Source: Yeosuana aromativorans
GTDB lineage: Bacteria > Bacteroidota > Bacteroidia > Flavobacteriales > Flavobacteriaceae
Assembly (NCBI RefSeq): GCF_014646655.1
Contig: NZ_BMNR01000001.1
Coordinates: 190,077 to 254,076, forward strand
DNA: 64,000 nt
Reading direction: 5' to 3'
The notes beneath the pieces are model-generated. The model had not been told where the DNA came from and made no database searches. It worked only from the letters and a program-made list of their open reading frames with translations. This document shows, piece by piece, positions 38,295 to 46,799 of the stretch. Within the stretch, counting starts at the first letter, position 1; each line of letters starts with the position of its first letter. The position numbers and the translations under genes were made by a program.

Positions 38295-39593
38295 TTATTT
38301 ATTTTTATTATTCATATCCATGTCTGGCATTGTTCCCGTGCCTTCATTTGGATTCATCATACTTTTTTGTCCTGATAATTGTGCAGAGGCATCAATCCTG
38401 AACACGCCATTTGTTGCGACAACCTCACCAGCCTCCAATCCGCTTTTTACCATATAGAAATCTCCCATATCTTGACCCAATACAATTTCCCTATACATAA
38501 ATGAAATGGTTTTTTCATGGGGCACTTTAACATACACCACTGCTCTCTTACCAGTCCAAAGCACAGCAGATTTCGGTATAATTAATGCGTCTTTTTCTGT
38601 TTTTAATGTTGCTTTGATAACACCTGTAGCATACATTTCTGGCAATAATTTTTTTTCGCCATTGTTGACCTCAACCCTTACTTTGGCTACTCTGGTGCTA
38701 GAAGACACAAAAGGATCAACATAATCTACCTTGCCCTTAAAATTTCTGCCTGGAATGGCCTGAATGGTGAAGTCTACTTCATCTCCAACATGAATCCATG
38801 GAATATCCGATTCATAGGCTTCAAACATGACCCAAACACTGTTCAAATTGGCAATATCAAATAAATTATCGCCTGCTTTCACATGGTCTCCCAACTCCAC
38901 ATTGCGTTTCATAACATACCCTGAATAATCAGAATAGATATCAACCTGCTCACTCACTTTTCCTAATTTTTCAATGGCATCAATTTGAGCGTCAGACAGT
39001 TTCCATAATTTAAGTTTGTTGCGAGACGCCGTATACAATTGTGGATAGACATCCCTAGACCGGATAGCTTCAAACAATTCTTTTTGGGCCGATATTAAAT
39101 CTGGTGAATACAAGCGAACAATGCGTTGACCTTGTGACACTTTTTCGCCTGTAAAATTCACGTATAACCGCTCTATTCGTCCCGGAATATGGGACACTTG
39201 AGAATACAAGCGTCTTTCGTCTGGTTTTACTTTCCCTAATAAACGAATATCTTTTTTTGCGTTGGAGCGCTCGACCGTAGTGGTTTGAATATTCGCTAAT
39301 TGTACAGCTTCTGGGGTCATTACAATTTCGTTTGACGCAATAGCTTCTGAACTATCACTTGATGAATCCAATGGAATTAAGTCCATCCCACAAATAGGGC
39401 ATTTACCCGGTTTTTCCATTCTGATTTGTGGATGCATGGAGCAGGTCCATAACTTGGTTACAGAATCCTGAACAAGCTCGTGTTCACCATCTTTATGTGT
39501 GCCAGATGAATGTCCTCCAGAAAACACATTGCCTAATATAATTCCTAGAATTAATATGCCGACAGCTATAATATAATGTTTGTATTTTTTCAT
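38295..39593 (-). CDS. cusB: RND efflux periplasmic adaptor, CusB-like
   Basis: The 432-residue adaptor has an N-terminal anchor (HYIIAVGILILGIILGNVF), a heavy-metal-binding module (LWTCSMHPQIRMEKPGKC and CPICGMDLIPLD) and the usual membrane-fusion parts: a barrel-sandwich hybrid with SGYVMKRNVELGDHVKAG, a helical hairpin and beta-barrel domains. The tail carries Met- and Asp-rich sequence (GTMPDMDMNN). It links the CusA-like pump with the outer-membrane channel; CusB also binds Cu(I) itself. It is 12 bases behind the channel gene. Confidence 0.92.
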   Translation of the reverse strand: MKKYKHYIIAVGILILGIILGNVFSGGHSSGTHKDGEHELVQDSVTKLWTCSMHPQIRMEKPGKCPICGMDLIPLDSSSDSSEAIASNEIVMTPEAVQLANIQTTTVERSNAKKDIRLLGKVKPDERRLYSQVSHIPGRIERLYVNFTGEKVSQGQRIVRLYSPDLISAQKELFEAIRSRDVYPQLYTASRNKLKLWKLSDAQIDAIEKLGKVSEQVDIYSDYSGYVMKRNVELGDHVKAGDNLFDIANLNSVWVMFEAYESDIPWIHVGDEVDFTIQAIPGRNFKGKVDYVDPFVSSSTRVAKVRVEVNNGEKKLLPEMYATGVIKATLKTEKDALIIPKSAVLWTGKRAVVYVKVPHEKTISFMYREIVLGQDMGDFYMVKSGLEAGEVVATNGVFRIDASAQLSGQKSMMNPNEGTGTMPDMDMNNKNK

Positions 39594-39605
39594 TTTTAAT
39601 ATGTT

Positions 39606-40871
39606 TTAATTCCCTAATAAATAGTCAACAAATGCAGTGGCTGCATTTTTATCGGTTAATGCTTTTTGATATTCCAATTCATACTTCAGTAATTCGCGTT
39701 CCATACGCAATACTTCTTCAAATCCTTTTGAATCGGTTGAATAGGATGTCATTAAAACATCCAATACTTTTTTGGCAATTTCTGTTTGTTTTTGGTTTAA
39801 CAGGATGCGCCTATTACTGTCACTAAAATCTTTATAGGTATCTTCATAAACCGTAGACAGCATATTCTTTTTGTCTTCTTTTTTTGAACGTTCTGCTTCT
39901 TGCAAATAGGTTGCTTCCTTAATACGGGCTTTGTATTTATTTCGATACAACGGGATTTTAATTCCGATGGAAGGAAACATAAACGCATCCCGGCCATTAT
40001 CAATAGCTGTTGACATGGGATTTTTTTCCACTATGGTATAATCCAATCCTAAAGTAAACATGGGCAAGCCTTCCTTTTTTGCCACAATCTCTTGATTGGC
40101 AAACGCATTCAGTTTGTGGTCTATACTTTTCAGTTCGTGGTTGGCACTGTAAATGGAATCCAACATAGATTGTTTATCCAGAGGCAATTCCTCTTGCCAT
40201 AAGGTTTCGGGAACCTCTATAGTTTCTGAGATTTGAGTGTTCAACAAATTATAGAACTTTACTTTCAATACATGTTTCGTGTCTGAAAGCAACGCCATTT
40301 GGTTTTTTAAATCATTCAATTCCAACTCAACCCGCAATTCGTCAACTATCGAGGCTTTTCCTGATTCTATTTTCACTAAGGAAAGGCGCTTAAAAACCTC
40401 AAGGATTCCAATATTCTCTTCGGTGATTTCAATGGCTTTTTCAATAAAATAATAATTGTAATAGGCCGTTTTTACTTCAAAGAACAAATTTGATTTTAAA
40501 TTTTCAAACGCTTCATACTTTGCTTTTGCCATTTCTGTTGCCACATCTTCTTTAGCGTTTAATAATCCAAACCAAGGAAAGCTCTGGGTTAAATTGAATT
40601 TCCATTTTTGCGGTCCTACCCTAGTTTCTACTGGTTGGATAAAATAGCTAAAAGCAAAACTTGCTTCTGGCAACGTTCCTACTTGTGGAACTTGCTCCAT
40701 TGCAGCCATATAATCATTAAATTTTGCTTGTAACCCCAGATTGTTTTTGGCTGCTATCTCTAAATAATGCTTTAAGCTTTGTTGACCAAAGACATCTGTT
40801 GTACCAATCAATATCAAACTAATAACTAATATATAATAACTTATTTTTTTCATCTCTAACAGTTTACGCAT
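39606..40871 (-). CDS. cusC: Outer-membrane efflux channel, TolC/CusC-like
   Basis: The 421-residue protein has a signal peptide (YYILVISLILIGTTDVFG) and the two long helical repeats of the outer-membrane efflux family, with segments QSLKHYLEIAAKNNLGLQA and ELRVELELNDLKNQMALL. It gives the exit duct of the tripartite pump. Its ATG at 40871 overlaps the cusA stop by 8 bases (ATGCGTAA), which suggests translational coupling; a second ATG at 40853 (MKKISYYIL) would give a more typical signal peptide. Confidence 0.9.
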   Translation of the reverse strand: MRKLLEMKKISYYILVISLILIGTTDVFGQQSLKHYLEIAAKNNLGLQAKFNDYMAAMEQVPQVGTLPEASFAFSYFIQPVETRVGPQKWKFNLTQSFPWFGLLNAKEDVATEMAKAKYEAFENLKSNLFFEVKTAYYNYYFIEKAIEITEENIGILEVFKRLSLVKIESGKASIVDELRVELELNDLKNQMALLSDTKHVLKVKFYNLLNTQISETIEVPETLWQEELPLDKQSMLDSIYSANHELKSIDHKLNAFANQEIVAKKEGLPMFTLGLDYTIVEKNPMSTAIDNGRDAFMFPSIGIKIPLYRNKYKARIKEATYLQEAERSKKEDKKNMLSTVYEDTYKDFSDSNRRILLNQKQTEIAKKVLDVLMTSYSTDSKGFEEVLRMERELLKYELEYQKALTDKNAATAFVDYLLGN

Positions 40872-43800
40872 GAATACTCTTAAGCTCTCTTTTTAAACCA
40901 TGTTCTTTCCACATGCAATACAACACAGGTACCACAAACATGGTCATGACCTGTAGCAACATACCACCAAAAGACGGAATAGCCATAGGGACGACCACAT
41001 CGGCTCCTTTGCCGGTTGCCGTCAACACAGGAATTAGCGCAATAACCGCTACAGCTGCTGTCATCATAGCTGGCCGTACCCGTTTGGCTCCTGCATGTAG
41101 CACAGACGTTCTTACATCTTTTATGGTCTTTGGTTTTTCGTCTTTAAACACTTGGGTTAAATAGGTTCCCATAATAACGCCATCATCGGTGGCAATACCA
41201 AACAGCGCGATAAATCCTACCCACACAGCAACACTTAAATTAATGGTATGCAATTGAAATAAATCCCGCATATAAACCCCTGCAAAGCTGAAGTTTAAAA
41301 ACCAGTCTTGTCCATATAGCCAAATCATGATAAAGCCACCTGAAAAGGCTACAAAAATACCCGTAAAGACCATCAAGGACGGTACTAAAGATTTAAACTG
41401 AAAATATAGGATCAATAGAATCAGGATTAATGAAATGGGAACCACAATCATGAGTCGCTTTGAAGCTCTGATTTGATTTTCATAGTTACCTGTAAACCGA
41501 TAGGTTACGCCATCCGGTAATGTAAACTCTCCGGAATCGATTTTGTCTTTAATGAACTTTTGGGCATCTTCAACTACATTGGTTTCTGCATAACCATCTT
41601 TCATATCAAAAATAACATAACCAGTCAAAAAGGTATCCTCACTTTTTATAACCTGGGGCCCTCTAACATAATCTATGGAAGCCAATTCTCCCAATTCCAC
41701 CTGAACACCCGATGGCGTTGGAATCAAGATTTTTTTCAAATCATCGGGATTGTCCCTAAACTCCCTGGCATACCGCACCCGAACTGGAAACCGCTCTCTT
41801 CCTTCAACTGTTGTTGTTAGTTGCTTACCCCCTACCGCAACCGATAGTTGCATTTGCATGTCTTTTATGGTTAGTCCATATCTAGACATGGCTTCCCTAT
41901 TTAATTTTATTTCCAAATAGGGTTTACCAACCACTCTATCGGCAAAGACCGTAGATGGGTTCACGCTAGGGACTTCCTTCAAAAGGCTTTCAAGTTCAAA
42001 ACCTGCCTTTTGAATGGTCTCCAAATCGGGGCCAAACACTTTAATTCCCATGGGGGCACGCATACCCGTTGACAGCATAATCAACCGTGTTTGGATGGGC
42101 TGTAACTTGGGCGCTGATGTCAATCCCGGGAAATTAGAATGCTTCAAGATTTCTTTCCAAATATCATCTGCTTTTTTAATCTGAGGCCGCCACTGTCTAA
42201 AATACTCACCATCTTCATCTTCTGTTAACTCATCTTTTGTTATTTTTCTGAAAGGATCCTCGTTATATTTGTAGGTCGAACCGTCTTTTAACACAAAAGC
42301 ATCATCTTTATCAACCTTAAAGCGAACTTTTCTTCCATCTTCATCCAAAATATATTCGGGGATATAGGTAATGGTATTTTCAAACATGGATGTTGGCGCA
42401 GGGTCTAATGCTGAATTGACACGTCCCCATTTACCAACCGATGTAGCAATTTCTGGAATGGAATTCATCCGTTTATCAATACTGGCAATAACTTCCATGT
42501 TTTCGGTAATTCCTGAATGGGGCATGGTAGTTGGCATTAACAGAAAAGAACCTTCATCTAAAGATGGCATAAACTCTTTCCCTACGCCAGGAAATGTTTG
42601 TTCCAATCCTGCCCAAAGGCTGTTGCTTTTAACAGCATTGGGCATAAACCCAAAGGCTTTACCAAAACCTAACCAGATGACCATTCCAAAGCAAATCACA
42701 ATAATTGGAATGCTTAAAAATTTCCATTTATTGTCCAAACACCAAGCAAGGATTCTAGTATAAAAATGAACGATGGTCATTAAGATTCCTAAAACCGACC
42801 CTACAATAATAATGACAAAAATAAAATTGATTAAGGTTGAATTGGAAGCTCCTAATGGCATCCACTCAACCGTTAAAAAATAAAGAACAACAAGCAAGGT
42901 GATAGCAATATTGATATAGTTTGCTATTTCTTCGGAATATGGTAATTTAATCTTATTGTTGAACAGACTCCGTGGTGCGACTTTGGTCAATAAATTATTG
43001 ACACCAAAGGCAATAAGAGCGAGTGCAATGACGCTTCCGTAAGCTATTGTAAAAACCAAGCCGAATCCTATCAAAAGGGCATTGAATATTCTGCTGGTTT
43101 TCTTTTTATCAAACCGGATTGAAAACAGTACTTGGGCCATGGCAGGAATAAACATGATCCCAATAAACAAGGAGGATACCAAAGCAAATGTTTTGGTAAA
43201 GGCCAAAGGCCTGAACAATTTACCTTCTGAAGCCTGCATGGCAAATACGGGCAAAAAGCTTACAATAGTTGTTGCCAATGCGGTCATAATGGCCGAAGCG
43301 ACTTCAACAGTTGCAAGATAAATTACCTGCACCAATTGTTTTCCTTTAACATCTTTATTTTCGGGCATTTCAAGATGTCTGATAATATTTTCGGTAAAGA
43401 CAATGCCAACATCTACCATAACCCCAATAGCAATTGCAATTCCTGACAGCGCTACTATATTGGCATCTACATGAAAATATTTCATTAAGATAAAGGTCAT
43501 TAACACCCCGACTGGTAATAAGGTTGAAATTAATACGGAGGCCCTTAAATTGAGTACCAACACAATAACCACCAAAATACTGATCAATATTTCGTGGGAA
43601 AGCGAAGACTCTAAGGTTCCCAAAGTTTCCCGGATCAATCCTGAGCGGTCATAAAACGGTACAATAGTTACTTTTGACACCGTACCATCTGCCAATGTTT
43701 TAGAAGGTAAACCAGGTGCTACTTCTTCAATTTTATGTTTAAGATTTTGAATGACTTCCTGTGGATTGGCACCATATCTTGCTACAACCACTCCCCCAAC

Positions 43801-44703
43801 GGCCTCAACTCCGCTTTTGTCAAGACCACCTCTTCGGGTGGCTGGACCAAACTGTATTCTTGCTACATCCTTTAAACGAATGGGCACATTATCGCTTACC
43901 GCAACAACACTTTCTTCTAAATCAGACAGGTTTTTAATATAACCTAAGCCCCTAACCAAATACTCAACTTTGTTAAACTCTATGGTACGGGCACCGATAT
44001 CTAGATTACTGTTCTTAACAGCGTTCATGATCATATTGACATTCACGTTGTTCGCTTTCATGGCATCTGGGTCAATTTCTATCTGGTATTCTTTTAAAAA
44101 GCCTCCAATGGATGCCACTTCAGACACACCACTAGCTGCCGTTAAATAATACCGTACATAAAAATCTTGGATGGTTCTTAATTCTTGCGGATCCCATCCA
44201 CCTGTTGGTTTGCCGGTTTTTGGGTCGCGTCCTTCCAAAGTGTACCAATAGACTTGTCCCAAAGCGGTCGCATCTGGTCCTAAAGCAGGCTTTACCTCGT
44301 CTGGAACCGTACCTGGCGGTAAGGAATTCAATTTTTCCAGAATACGGGTTCTGCTCCAATAAAAGTCTACATCATCATTAAAAATGATATAAATACTGGA
44401 AAGACCAAAAATAGAATTGCTTCGAATGGTTTTTACGCCTGGAACTCCTAGTAAGGCAGTTGTTAACGGATAAGTGATTTGATCTTCTATATCCTGGGGC
44501 GATTGCCCCATCCATTCGGTATATACAATTTGCTGGTTTTCACCAATATCAGGGATGGCATCAACAGGCACGGGATTTCGTTCTATTAATGATGTGTCCC
44601 AGTTAAAAGGAGCTGTAACCAACCCACCCACTATAAATGCAGCGAGTAGTATAAATGTGATTAACTTGTTCTCAAGAAAATATTTTATGATTTTATTTAG
44701 CAT
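40864..44703 (-). CDS. cusA: Heavy-metal RND efflux pump, CusA/CzcA-like, enlarged
   Basis: The 1279-residue inner-membrane pump begins MLNKIIKYFLENKLITFILL and shows family segments YTEWMGQSPQDIEDQITYPL, GVPGVKTIRSNSIFGLSSIY and, near the Met-rich site, TRLIMLSTGMRAPMG. CusA of E. coli has about 1050 residues; here the excess comes mainly from extra hydrophobic segments near residues 540-660 (ALLIGFGLVFTIAYGSVI, INIAITLLVVLYFL and LINFIFVIIIVGSVLG) and from an acidic insert near 790-850. It uses the proton gradient to drive Cu(I)/Ag(I) or divalent metal out. The Met-rich site and the copA neighbour favour copper. Confidence 0.93.
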   Translation of the reverse strand: MLNKIIKYFLENKLITFILLAAFIVGGLVTAPFNWDTSLIERNPVPVDAIPDIGENQQIVYTEWMGQSPQDIEDQITYPLTTALLGVPGVKTIRSNSIFGLSSIYIIFNDDVDFYWSRTRILEKLNSLPPGTVPDEVKPALGPDATALGQVYWYTLEGRDPKTGKPTGGWDPQELRTIQDFYVRYYLTAASGVSEVASIGGFLKEYQIEIDPDAMKANNVNVNMIMNAVKNSNLDIGARTIEFNKVEYLVRGLGYIKNLSDLEESVVAVSDNVPIRLKDVARIQFGPATRRGGLDKSGVEAVGGVVVARYGANPQEVIQNLKHKIEEVAPGLPSKTLADGTVSKVTIVPFYDRSGLIRETLGTLESSLSHEILISILVVIVLVLNLRASVLISTLLPVGVLMTFILMKYFHVDANIVALSGIAIAIGVMVDVGIVFTENIIRHLEMPENKDVKGKQLVQVIYLATVEVASAIMTALATTIVSFLPVFAMQASEGKLFRPLAFTKTFALVSSLFIGIMFIPAMAQVLFSIRFDKKKTSRIFNALLIGFGLVFTIAYGSVIALALIAFGVNNLLTKVAPRSLFNNKIKLPYSEEIANYINIAITLLVVLYFLTVEWMPLGASNSTLINFIFVIIIVGSVLGILMTIVHFYTRILAWCLDNKWKFLSIPIIVICFGMVIWLGFGKAFGFMPNAVKSNSLWAGLEQTFPGVGKEFMPSLDEGSFLLMPTTMPHSGITENMEVIASIDKRMNSIPEIATSVGKWGRVNSALDPAPTSMFENTITYIPEYILDEDGRKVRFKVDKDDAFVLKDGSTYKYNEDPFRKITKDELTEDEDGEYFRQWRPQIKKADDIWKEILKHSNFPGLTSAPKLQPIQTRLIMLSTGMRAPMGIKVFGPDLETIQKAGFELESLLKEVPSVNPSTVFADRVVGKPYLEIKLNREAMSRYGLTIKDMQMQLSVAVGGKQLTTTVEGRERFPVRVRYAREFRDNPDDLKKILIPTPSGVQVELGELASIDYVRGPQVIKSEDTFLTGYVIFDMKDGYAETNVVEDAQKFIKDKIDSGEFTLPDGVTYRFTGNYENQIRASKRLMIVVPISLILILLILYFQFKSLVPSLMVFTGIFVAFSGGFIMIWLYGQDWFLNFSFAGVYMRDLFQLHTINLSVAVWVGFIALFGIATDDGVIMGTYLTQVFKDEKPKTIKDVRTSVLHAGAKRVRPAMMTAAVAVIALIPVLTATGKGADVVVPMAIPSFGGMLLQVMTMFVVPVLYCMWKEHGLKRELKSIHA

Positions 44704-44732
44704 GTAATTTGATGATTAAACCGTTAGACATT

Positions 44733-44780
44733 GGTGTTGGAAAACACCGAATACAATCAGTCATCCTTAGAAAATAAGGA
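44733..44780. promoter_or_regulatory. Two small hairpins upstream of cusA
   Basis: GGTGTT (44733-44738) pairs with AACACC (44743-44748), and TCCTTA (44764-44769) pairs with TAAGGA (44775-44780). Both are perfect 6-bp stems in the gap between the HYC_CC_PP gene and cusA. They lack clear T runs and may act on mRNA processing or as binding sites. Confidence 0.3.
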
Positions 44781-44802
44781 CACTAAGTCTAAAGTTTAAA
44801 AA

Positions 44803-45219
44803 TCAAATTAAATACGTCTCGTCAAGCTTGTAGATACTCTTGACAATAATTGGTGGTGGGTATTCTGAAAATGCCGTTTTGTTTTCTGTATAACCTTCAA
44901 AAAGATTAACATAAGTATAAGCAAATGTTGCTACAAACTGCTGTTGTTGTAGCGTTAAGTTATCAAAAGACAGATTTAACTCATCTTGCCCTTGAACGGT
45001 GATATGCTTATCTGTGCAACATCCTTTTTTAGAAAACGTACTATCTGAAAGCGGTGTAGATTCATTCATTTCCATACCACAAGTCTTGGCTTGTTTGAAA
45101 ATTCCAATATCAACTAAATCATCTCCACAGTAATGCATATTTATAGTGAACGACATGGTAGAAAAGACCACTATCGTCGCCATAAACAAAGCCATTATTT
45201 TGTGGAACACTTCTTTCAT
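44803..45219 (-). CDS. HYC_CC_PP family protein
   Basis: From the ATG at 45219 the product has 138 residues with an N-terminal hydrophobic segment (KIMALFMATIVVFSTMSFTI) followed directly by the three marks of the family: MHYCGDDLVDIG, GCCTDKH and a Pro-Pro pair in EYPPPI. Further Cys lie in KTCGMEM. Proteins of this family sit beside copper and heavy-metal genes in Bacteroidota, so the Cys, His and Met probably bind metal in the periplasm; this is inference. The TTG at 45228 opens the frame but is unlikely as start. It is first in the leftward metal cluster. Confidence 0.85.
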   Translation of the reverse strand: MKEVFHKIMALFMATIVVFSTMSFTINMHYCGDDLVDIGIFKQAKTCGMEMNESTPLSDSTFSKKGCCTDKHITVQGQDELNLSFDNLTLQQQQFVATFAYTYVNLFEGYTENKTAFSEYPPPIIVKSIYKLDETYLI

Positions 45220-45279
45220 AAAGAACAAAAGTACAAAAATATTATTTAGCTAAACTGATTATTATCATGAGATTAACAG

Positions 45280-45708
45280 TTAGTGTTTCAATTTGTAATA
45301 GTAAAAAGCTGGTAATAAAACCAATAAAATTATGGGTTGAATTAAAAACCGCCGCATATTGAAAAACAAATAATAGTCTTCTTGTCTTGGATTTACAACA
45401 AAATACAAATAAATGGCTATCAATATCACAAATGAAACAGCATAAATAAATACCGAGAATTTTATCATGCTTTTATCTTTAAAAACAACAAATAAAATAG
45501 CTAAAGAAATAACGGTATTTAAAGCGTACCGTAAGGTTGTAAAAGCAACCAATTTAAAAACTTCCCGTCTTGGATTATCAATATACAAATAGTCATTTTT
45601 AAAAAAAGTCAAATAGGGATCATAAAACAATTCGTTTTCAAAAACCCGAATCAAGACCAATAGTCCAAACAATACAAAAAGCCAGATATATTTAGTTTTA
45701 TTATTCAT
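45280..45708 (-). CDS. Exosortase F system-associated membrane protein
   Basis: The 142-residue protein has about four membrane helices and the segments IRVFENELFYDPYLTFFKND and NPRQEDYYLFFNMRRFLIQP, typical of the small protein always found beside XrtF in flavobacteria. Its start overlaps the xrtF stop by 8 bases, so the two are translated together. The role in the exosortase reaction is not known. Confidence 0.9.
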   Translation of the reverse strand: MNNKTKYIWLFVLFGLLVLIRVFENELFYDPYLTFFKNDYLYIDNPRREVFKLVAFTTLRYALNTVISLAILFVVFKDKSMIKFSVFIYAVSFVILIAIYLYFVVNPRQEDYYLFFNMRRFLIQPIILLVLLPAFYYYKLKH

Positions 45709-46252
45709 TCTTTTTAATCATGTTTGAAAACCTATTGACCCAAATTATCCACAATAAAAAAACCATCCCGTAAATAATACCGGGAAAAATAACAGTGTGA
45801 AGGATCTCTCGTCTCCACGGATAATGATACAATCCAATGGACAAAATAACGATACGCATTAAGTTGACCACATAAATTAAAACACTTCCTGATAGGATAT
45901 ATAAAAACGTGGTTTTTGGTTTGCCAGAAAACGCAATGATAAAGGACACAAACAATATGATGATACTTACAGAATTGCAGCCTTCAATGACTCTTGCAAG
46001 ATACTTGTCGTTAATAATAAGTTTCATAGAAGGTTCATCAGGATGAGGCAAAACCTGTGCATGATACCCAAGAACATCAATCAAATCAGCACTTTGCCTA
46101 GCCACTAAATTCGTAACATAGTCTGGATAAAACTTGGAATCTTTGGAAAAGTCCAAATAAAACTTGTAAGCAACCGACAACGAAATATATACTAACAAAA
46201 ACGTGAGTATAAACTTAATGACCGATTTATATTTGATAATAAGTGTTTTCAA
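45701..46252 (-). CDS. xrtF: Exosortase family protein XrtF
   Basis: The 183-residue membrane protease/transpeptidase-like protein has the exosortase catalytic set: Cys92 in IEGCNSVSI, Arg133 in NLMRIVILS and His152 in REILHTVIFPG, each placed at a membrane helix. Exosortases process the C-terminal sorting tails of exported proteins, often exopolysaccharide-linked. XrtF is a short form confined to Bacteroidota. Its target protein is not recognisable in this window. It is the first gene of a two-gene leftward operon, divergent to the GAF-domain gene. Confidence 0.92.
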   Translation of the reverse strand: MKTLIIKYKSVIKFILTFLLVYISLSVAYKFYLDFSKDSKFYPDYVTNLVARQSADLIDVLGYHAQVLPHPDEPSMKLIINDKYLARVIEGCNSVSIIILFVSFIIAFSGKPKTTFLYILSGSVLIYVVNLMRIVILSIGLYHYPWRREILHTVIFPGIIYGMVFLLWIIWVNRFSNMIKKNE

Positions 46253-46286
46253 AAAATAATTACCACAAAAATTATAAATGTAAGGG

Positions 46287-46318
46287 TTGTCGAATTTACA
46301 CCTTTTTGAATACTTTTA
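46287..46318 (+). promoter_or_regulatory. Possible promoter of the GAF-domain gene
   Basis: TTG at 46287-46289 and TACTTTTA at 46311-46318 (one mismatch to TAnnTTTG) lie 21 bases apart, 16 bases before the ATG at 46335. The spacing equals that of the miaB promoter. Confidence 0.4.
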
Positions 46319-46334
46319 CCAAAACTTTTAAAAG

Positions 46335-46790
46335 ATGATTTTTGAAACCTTAAAACCACAGATTGAATCGATTGTTTCTGATGATAAAAAACCGGTAAAT
46401 GACCGATTAATGGCCATCTGCAAATTATTGGAAAACAGTGTTTCTTATTATAACTGGGTTGGGTTTTATTTTAGAAATGGCGATAAGGAGGAACTTGTAT
46501 TAGGCCCTTATGTTGGTGCGCCCACAGACCATACAGTCATTCCTTTTGGAAAGGGTATTTGTGGTCAGGTGGCCGTAAGCAATCAAAATTTTGTAGTGCC
46601 CGATGTGTCTGCCCAAGACAATTACATAGCCTGTAGCATCACGGTTAAAGCAGAAATAGTGGTGCCCATTTTTGTGAACGGTAACAATATTGGACAAATA
46701 GATATAGATTCCAACACACCAGACCCATTTACTGAAGACGATGAGCGTTTTTTAGAATTTGTTTGTGCCCAGGTTGCAACTTTATTATAA
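46335..46790 (+). CDS. GAF-domain protein, free methionine-(R)-sulfoxide reductase-like
   Basis: The 151-residue single GAF domain matches the fRMsr family: GPYVGAPTDHTVIPFGKGIC, the DNYIACS loop, AEIVVPIF and QIDIDSNTPDPF. Such enzymes reduce free methionine-(R)-S-oxide with Cys thiols. By comparison with the E. coli enzyme (Cys84, Cys94, Cys118), the equivalents of Cys94 (KGICG) and of the catalytic Cys118 (YIACS) are present, while the position of Cys84 is His. One disulfide can still form, so activity is possible. It is cytoplasmic and monocistronic, convergent with the ABC permease gene. Confidence 0.82.
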   Translation: MIFETLKPQIESIVSDDKKPVNDRLMAICKLLENSVSYYNWVGFYFRNGDKEELVLGPYVGAPTDHTVIPFGKGICGQVAVSNQNFVVPDVSAQDNYIACSITVKAEIVVPIFVNGNNIGQIDIDSNTPDPFTEDDERFLEFVCAQVATLL

Positions 46791-46799
46791 TCTGACTTA

